Positions 15,222 to 18,620 of a DNA stretch of 18,620 nt are shown here, one piece after another. Under the pieces are notes generated by a model, which was not told where the DNA came from, searched no databases, and saw only the letters and a list, made by a program, of their open reading frames with translations. This stretch comes from JACMLD01 sp040007355 (GTDB lineage: Bacteria; Bacteroidota; Bacteroidia; Chitinophagales; Chitinophagaceae). Within the stretch, counting starts at the first letter, position 1. Each line of letters opens with the position of its first letter. The DNA lies in contig JBDTVE010000007.1 in assembly GCA_040007355.1 (NCBI GenBank), forward strand, positions 1 to 18,620, given 5' to 3'. The position numbers were made by a program, and so were the translations under genes.

Positions 15222-16076
15222 TTAGGCGATCACCGCTTTTAAACTCAAATCCACACTTTTTGCCTGGTGTATAAGGGCCCCGGCGCTGATATAGTCTACA
15301 CCCGTGCGGGCATAGGCTTCAATATTATCAAGGTTGATGCCCCCGCTGGCCTCGGTTTCAAACCGATCCCGGATAAGGGTCAGCGCTTCGTCAACCATGG
15401 CTGGCGTAAAATTGTCCAGCATCACCCGGTCGACCTTGCCAATGGCCAGTATTTTTTTTATATCTTCCAGGCTCCTTGTTTCCACTTCAATCTTCAGACC
15501 GGGTCTTACCGTTTGTACATACTGGTAAGCGCGCTCAATGGCTTTTTCAAGGCCACCGCAATAATCAATATGGTTGTCTTTGAGCATGATCATGTCGTAC
15601 AGCCCCATGCGGTGATTTACCCCGCCGCCAATTCGTACCGCTTCTTTCTCCAGCAGCCGGAAATTGGGCGTTGTCTTGCGGGTGTCCAGTATTTTTGTTT
15701 TATACCCCTGCAGCCTGGCGGCATATTGGCGGGTGAGGGTGGCAATACCACTCATACGTTGCATGCAGTTCAGTATCAGCCTTTCACATTGCAAAATGGT
15801 ATGAACATGGGCTTCGGCCTCAAAAGCGATTTCACCCGCCAGTACGGAATCGCCTTCTTTTTTAAGTGCGGTAAATTTTATACCGGGTTCTTTAAAACGT
15901 AGGATCCGTTCAGCTGCACCCATACCGGCCAGTGTACAGGGCTGCTTGATTTTGAGAATGGCCCTGCCTTTGGACCCGGCTGGTATACAGCAAAGTGTGG
16001 AATGGTCGCCGTCTCCAATGTCTTCCGCCAGTGCAGATTTTATTAACAGGGTCAGTTGTTCATCAAAACTTGGCAT
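15222..16076 (-). CDS. nadC: Nicotinate-nucleotide pyrophosphorylase (quinolinate PRTase)
   Basis: This cytoplasmic type II phosphoribosyltransferase turns quinolinate and PRPP into nicotinate mononucleotide, CO2 and pyrophosphate in de novo NAD synthesis. The 284-residue length is normal. Diagnostic motifs are LAEDIGDGDHST (16-27), CERLILNCMQRMSGIAT (97-113), DTRKTTPNFR (131-140), GGVNHRMGLYDMIMLKDNHI (151-170, His155, Arg156 and Lys166 in the active site), EVETRSLED (197-205), VMLDNF (218-223), and ASGGINLDNI with DYISAGAL near the end for phosphate binding. The 19-base gap to the SUI1-like gene points to a two-gene operon. nadA and nadB are not in the window. The DUF4783 gene lies 170 bases upstream on the same strand, but a strong terminator stands between them, so nadC probably has its own promoter; a one-mismatch box TAATTTCG lies at 16099-16106. 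Confidence 0.95.
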   Translation of the reverse strand: MPSFDEQLTLLIKSALAEDIGDGDHSTLCCIPAGSKGRAILKIKQPCTLAGMGAAERILRFKEPGIKFTALKKEGDSVLAGEIAFEAEAHVHTILQCERLILNCMQRMSGIATLTRQYAARLQGYKTKILDTRKTTPNFRLLEKEAVRIGGGVNHRMGLYDMIMLKDNHIDYCGGLEKAIERAYQYVQTVRPGLKIEVETRSLEDIKKILAIGKVDRVMLDNFTPAMVDEALTLIRDRFETEASGGINLDNIEAYARTGVDYISAGALIHQAKSVDLSLKAVIA

Positions 16077-16098
16077 GACTGGCTGATTGATTGAGGGC

Positions 16099-16106
16099 CG
16101 AAATTA
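16099..16106 (-). promoter_or_regulatory. Weak candidate -7 box of nadC
   Basis: The minus strand reads TAATTTCG, one mismatch from TAnnTTTG, 22 bases upstream of the nadC ATG and downstream of the DUF4783 terminator. An independent promoter is expected at this place, but the match is modest and no -33 element is clear. Confidence 0.25.
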
Positions 16107-16190
16107 CAACTCAATCTTTATTTTAAGAACGGAGGATTTGACCAGGTAGCAGGCGGCATCTTATACCGCAGCGGAATGCGGGCCGGACCC

Positions 16191-16220
16191 AAAAAAGCCT
16201 GCTGTGTTATCGCAGGCCTT
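16191..16220 (-). terminator. Intrinsic terminator after the DUF4783 gene
   Basis: On the minus strand the RNA would form a perfect 6-base stem GCCTGC/GCAGGC (16212-16217 with 16197-16202) around a 9-base loop, extended by one G-U and two A-U pairs and followed at once by six U residues (16196-16191). It lies 27 bases after the DUF4783 stop. This is the clearest terminator in the window. Confidence 0.82.
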
Positions 16221-16246
16221 AGGTCTTTCAGGGGTAATTATTTATT

Positions 16247-16654
16247 TTATTCCACTATTTGAAAAGCAATTTCCTGCAAAACCTGTTTGCTGTCCTTTTG
16301 CTTCATAAACAATTTGGTACGATAGTCGCCGTTCCGGGTCTTTAAGGTACCGATACAATATTTGGCACCGTTGTTTTCTCCTCTGTATTTGATCTCAAAA
16401 TTGCGTACCATGTTATAGCTGAAAAAGTCACGGATAATCATTTCGGCCTGGGCACGGCTGTAGTTATCGCTTTTGTCGGGAAGCGTAATATCTACACGTA
16501 TATCAAAATATCGGGATAACTGGGAAGCATTTCCGGCTCTTAATGCGCTCACGATATCCTCTATTTCCATTCCGGTTCCATAAGTAGGGGGGGAAGTAAA
16601 CGAGCCCATTAAAAATGAGCATGATAATAAAGCCAGCCACAGGCAGTTTTTCAT
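16247..16654 (-). CDS. Secreted DUF4783-family protein
   Basis: This 135-residue protein has an N-terminal signal peptide (MKNCLWLALLSCSFLMGSF, cleavage probably near residues 20-25), so it is exported to the periplasm or beyond. The rest, about 29-134, resembles DUF4783: MEIEDIVSALRAGNASQLSR, YFDIRVDITLPDKSDNYSRA, EMIIRDFF, then FEIKYRGENNGAKYCIGTL and a terminal strand VLQEIAFQIVE. The pattern of one or two helices followed by a curved beta sheet suggests an NTF2-like fold, but that is an inference. No catalytic residues stand out and the function is unknown. Family members are often found beside nadC in Bacteroidota, as here, although a strong terminator separates the two. It is divergent from gpmI, and the shared upstream region carries a perfect dyad. 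Confidence 0.85.
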   Translation of the reverse strand: MKNCLWLALLSCSFLMGSFTSPPTYGTGMEIEDIVSALRAGNASQLSRYFDIRVDITLPDKSDNYSRAQAEMIIRDFFSYNMVRNFEIKYRGENNGAKYCIGTLKTRNGDYRTKLFMKQKDSKQVLQEIAFQIVE

Positions 16655-16751
16655 AATCTTTCCTTTAGTTTTTCATATCGAAAACGTCTTCAAAAGGGGC
16701 TGGGATAGAGCGGTCTTGTATAACACTAAAAATATGCCAACTTATAACATG

Positions 16752-16772
16752 TGTAAAAAATGCGTTTTTACA
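16752..16772. promoter_or_regulatory. Perfect dyad between DUF4783 and gpmI genes
   Basis: The sequence TGTAAAAA, ATGCG, TTTTTACA is an inverted repeat with 8-base perfect arms and a 5-base centre. It lies in the 173-base divergent intergenic region, 56 bases upstream of the gpmI ATG and 98 bases upstream of the DUF4783 ATG. For the DUF4783 direction, the TTTTTTACA arm lies about 18 bases upstream of a TATTTTTA that resembles a -7 box, so the dyad would overlap its -33 region. It could be an operator or only an AT-rich hairpin. Confidence 0.35.
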
Positions 16773-16827
16773 GGTGGAATTGAATCCGTTTACGTCCCAT
16801 TACGTTGAAAATCTGTAGTTTTAATCT

Positions 16828-18357
16828 ATGGAACAGAAAAAAGTTATTTTGATTATCATGGATGGATGGGGGCTCGGACAAAAAAAATCAGCTGACGCCA
16901 TTCAGAACGCCAATACGCCTTTTGTAAACAGCTTATACCAGCATTATCCGCATACTACCCTGGTTACTTGTGGTGAGGCTGTTGGCCTGCCGGAGGGTCA
17001 AATGGGAAACAGCGAAGTGGGTCATCTTAACCTGGGCGCCGGCCGGATTGTTTACCAGGAACTACAGCGGATCAATGTGGCCGTCCGCAACGGGTCATTT
17101 GCAAAAAACGAGGTATTGCTAAGCAGTATCCGCCGCGCCAAAACCAACCAAAAACCCCTTCATTTACTGGGTCTGGTGAGCAATGGAGGCGTTCACTCGC
17201 ATATCAACCATCTTAAAGCCCTGGTGGATGTATGTAAAAGTGAAGGGCTTGAAAAGGTATTTATCCATGCTTTTACCGATGGCAGGGATACCGATCCCAA
17301 AAGCGGGCTGGGATTTATAACCGAATTACAGGAACACCTGAACGGTTCCGTGGGCAAGATTGCCAGTATCAGCGGCCGCTACTATGCAATGGACCGCGAT
17401 AAACGCTGGGAACGGGTAAAACTGGCCTATGACGCCCTGGTAAACGGGCGGGGTGAACAGGCTATAAATGCCGCGGAAGCCATCAAACAATCTTACCGGA
17501 ATAATATTACGGATGAATTTATAAAACCAACCGTGCTCACCGGGGCCGGCGGCGAACCAGTGGCGCTTATAAAAGACGGGGATGTGGCCATCTGTTTCAA
17601 CTTTCGTACCGACCGTTGCCGGGAAATTACGGAAGTGCTTACCCAGCAAGATTTTCCAGATCAGGGCATGCACAAATTAAACCTGGATTATACCACGATG
17701 ACCCAGTACAACCACTCGTTTAAAAATGTAAAAGTGGTTTTTGAGAATGACGATCTAAAAAACACCCTAGGCGAGATCATTGCAGATAAAGGGCTAAAAC
17801 AGATACGGATAGCCGAAACAGAAAAATATCCCCATGTTACCTTCTTTTTTAACGGTGGCCGCGAAAAACCGTTTGAGGGGGAGCGTAGAATCATGGCAGC
17901 TTCCCCCAAAGTGGCAACCTATGATCTTAAACCGGAAATGAGTGCATATGAACTAACGGATCTTATTGTTCCGGAAATTGAAAACAAAACCGCCAGTTTT
18001 ATCTGCCTGAATTACGCCAATACCGATATGGTGGGTCATACCGGCGTTTTTAGCGCAGCCATCATAGCAGCGGAAACCGTTGACAAATGTGTTGAAAAAG
18101 TGGTAACTGCCGCGCTGAACAACGGCTATGCCGTGTTTCTGACCGCCGACCATGGTAATGCGGATTATATGGTGAATGAAGACGGTACGCCCAATACAGC
18201 TCATACCCTGAACCTGGTACCGTTTTTTATCATTGACAGAGACTGGAAAGGAAAAATCAAACCAGGTAAGCTGGGCGATCTGGCGCCTACCATTTTAACC
18301 ATGATGCAGCTGCCCCTGCCAAAAGAAATGACGGGTGAAGTATTAACCACCCAGTAA
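16828..18357 (+). CDS. gpmI: Cofactor-independent phosphoglycerate mutase
   Basis: GpmI interconverts 3- and 2-phosphoglycerate in glycolysis and gluconeogenesis, using two Mn ions and a serine nucleophile. It is an alkaline-phosphatase-superfamily enzyme unrelated to the 2,3-bisphosphoglycerate-dependent GpmA. The 509-residue protein has the normal length and full active site: MDGWG (11-15, Asp12), the nucleophile Ser62 in MGNSEVGHLNLG (59-70), VSNGGVHSHINHL (117-129), FTDGRDTDP (149-157), GRYYAMDRDKRWER (183-196), FNFRTDR (257-263), NYANTDMVGHTG (395-406, Asp400 and His404), TADHGNAD (439-446, Asp441 and His442) and TAHT with His459. The insert domain is about residues 80-300. The gene is monocistronic as far as visible, with about 250 bases to the next start. 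No convincing terminator follows; a weak AT stem (AAAAAAAC/GTTTTTTT) lies at about 18400-18432. Confidence 0.96.
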   Translation: MEQKKVILIIMDGWGLGQKKSADAIQNANTPFVNSLYQHYPHTTLVTCGEAVGLPEGQMGNSEVGHLNLGAGRIVYQELQRINVAVRNGSFAKNEVLLSSIRRAKTNQKPLHLLGLVSNGGVHSHINHLKALVDVCKSEGLEKVFIHAFTDGRDTDPKSGLGFITELQEHLNGSVGKIASISGRYYAMDRDKRWERVKLAYDALVNGRGEQAINAAEAIKQSYRNNITDEFIKPTVLTGAGGEPVALIKDGDVAICFNFRTDRCREITEVLTQQDFPDQGMHKLNLDYTTMTQYNHSFKNVKVVFENDDLKNTLGEIIADKGLKQIRIAETEKYPHVTFFFNGGREKPFEGERRIMAASPKVATYDLKPEMSAYELTDLIVPEIENKTASFICLNYANTDMVGHTGVFSAAIIAAETVDKCVEKVVTAALNNGYAVFLTADHGNADYMVNEDGTPNTAHTLNLVPFFIIDRDWKGKIKPGKLGDLAPTILTMMQLPLPKEMTGEVLTTQ

Positions 18358-18608
18358 ACGGACAGCTTGCCTGATCCGCAATCAGCATCATGCAATAAAA
18401 AAAACTGAAGGCGGCAAAACCCCTGTTTTTTTAAAAAAGGACGGCTATTTTAAATAAAACATATTTGCACCTTAGATATTTTAAATAATTTTCAATTGGT
18501 TCACGCAAATCCATCATAATTTCTAATCGTTGCGCGAGGTTTTTTGGTGAACAAAGCAGCGACCTGTATTAAAAATTGTCTTAAATTACGGGTTACCAAA
18601 CGTCCACA
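18358..18608 (+). promoter_or_regulatory. Promoter and possibly structured leader of next gene
   Basis: This intergenic stretch leads to an ATG at 18609. A near-match to the -7 box, CATATTTG, lies at 18460-18467, which would give a leader of about 135 bases. Within it, 18496-18504 (TTGGTTCAC) can pair with 18547-18555 (GTGAACAAA, one mismatch), and 18527-18533 (TCGTTGC) with 18556-18562 (GCAGCGA, one wobble). The two stems interleave, so they would form a pseudoknot or exclude each other. No ORF is evident here. Confidence 0.3.
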
Positions 18609-18620
18609 ATGACAGAGGAA
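18609..18620 (+). CDS. Possible start of next gene, cut by right edge
   Basis: The last twelve bases read ATG ACA GAG GAA, encoding Met-Thr-Glu-Glu, downstream of a promoter-like box and a long leader. Four codons are too few to identify a product or to prove the start. It is listed because the upstream region has the look of a leader and no other start is near. Confidence 0.28.

Overview
The window reads as a chromosomal housekeeping segment of a Bacteroidota bacterium, most likely of the Chitinophagaceae or a close family. The evidence is the fused MurF-alanine racemase gene, the gliding-motility pair gldF-gldG, a DUF4783 gene beside nadC, the absence of Shine-Dalgarno sequences, and repeated matches to the Bacteroidota -7 promoter box TAnnTTTG just upstream of start codons. 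I see no insertion sequence, integrase, phage gene, CRISPR array, rRNA or tRNA. Family and order are inferences from gene content, not from a database search.

Layout. Positions 1-8108 are all minus strand. Read in the direction of transcription the order is gldF and gldG (overlapping by one base), an intergenic repeat element, a TerC/Alx-type metal exporter, the murF-alr fusion, lspA, and a secreted lipoprotein that runs off the left edge. After a divergent intergenic stretch comes one plus-strand GNAT acetyltransferase (8383-8811). It converges on mfd, the transcription-repair coupling factor (8886-12305, minus). A 331-base stretch without a gene (12306-12636) holds several hairpins and a terminator-like structure. 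Then come apaG (minus), divergent from the Thermus-type isocitrate dehydrogenase (plus, 13266-14717), and the minus-strand group DUF4783, nadC and a SUI1/YciH-type initiation factor (16654-14861). The plus-strand gpmI (16828-18357) follows, and the first codons of another plus-strand gene lie at the right edge.

How the genes fit together. The left block is largely cell envelope: peptidoglycan precursor synthesis and D-alanine supply (MurF-Alr), lipoprotein maturation (LspA) next to a lipoprotein substrate, and the membrane part of an ABC system linked to gliding and type IX secretion in this phylum (GldFG). The right block is central metabolism: TCA cycle (Icd), glycolysis (GpmI) and NAD synthesis (NadC). 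Mfd handles DNA repair.

No clearly new multi-gene system is visible. The points most worth a second look are non-coding: an inverted array of 7-base repeats that supplies the stop codon of gldG and abuts the terC promoter; a two-hairpin, terminator-like plus-strand structure between mfd and apaG; a perfect 8+8 dyad between DUF4783 and gpmI; and a potentially structured leader before the gene at the right edge.
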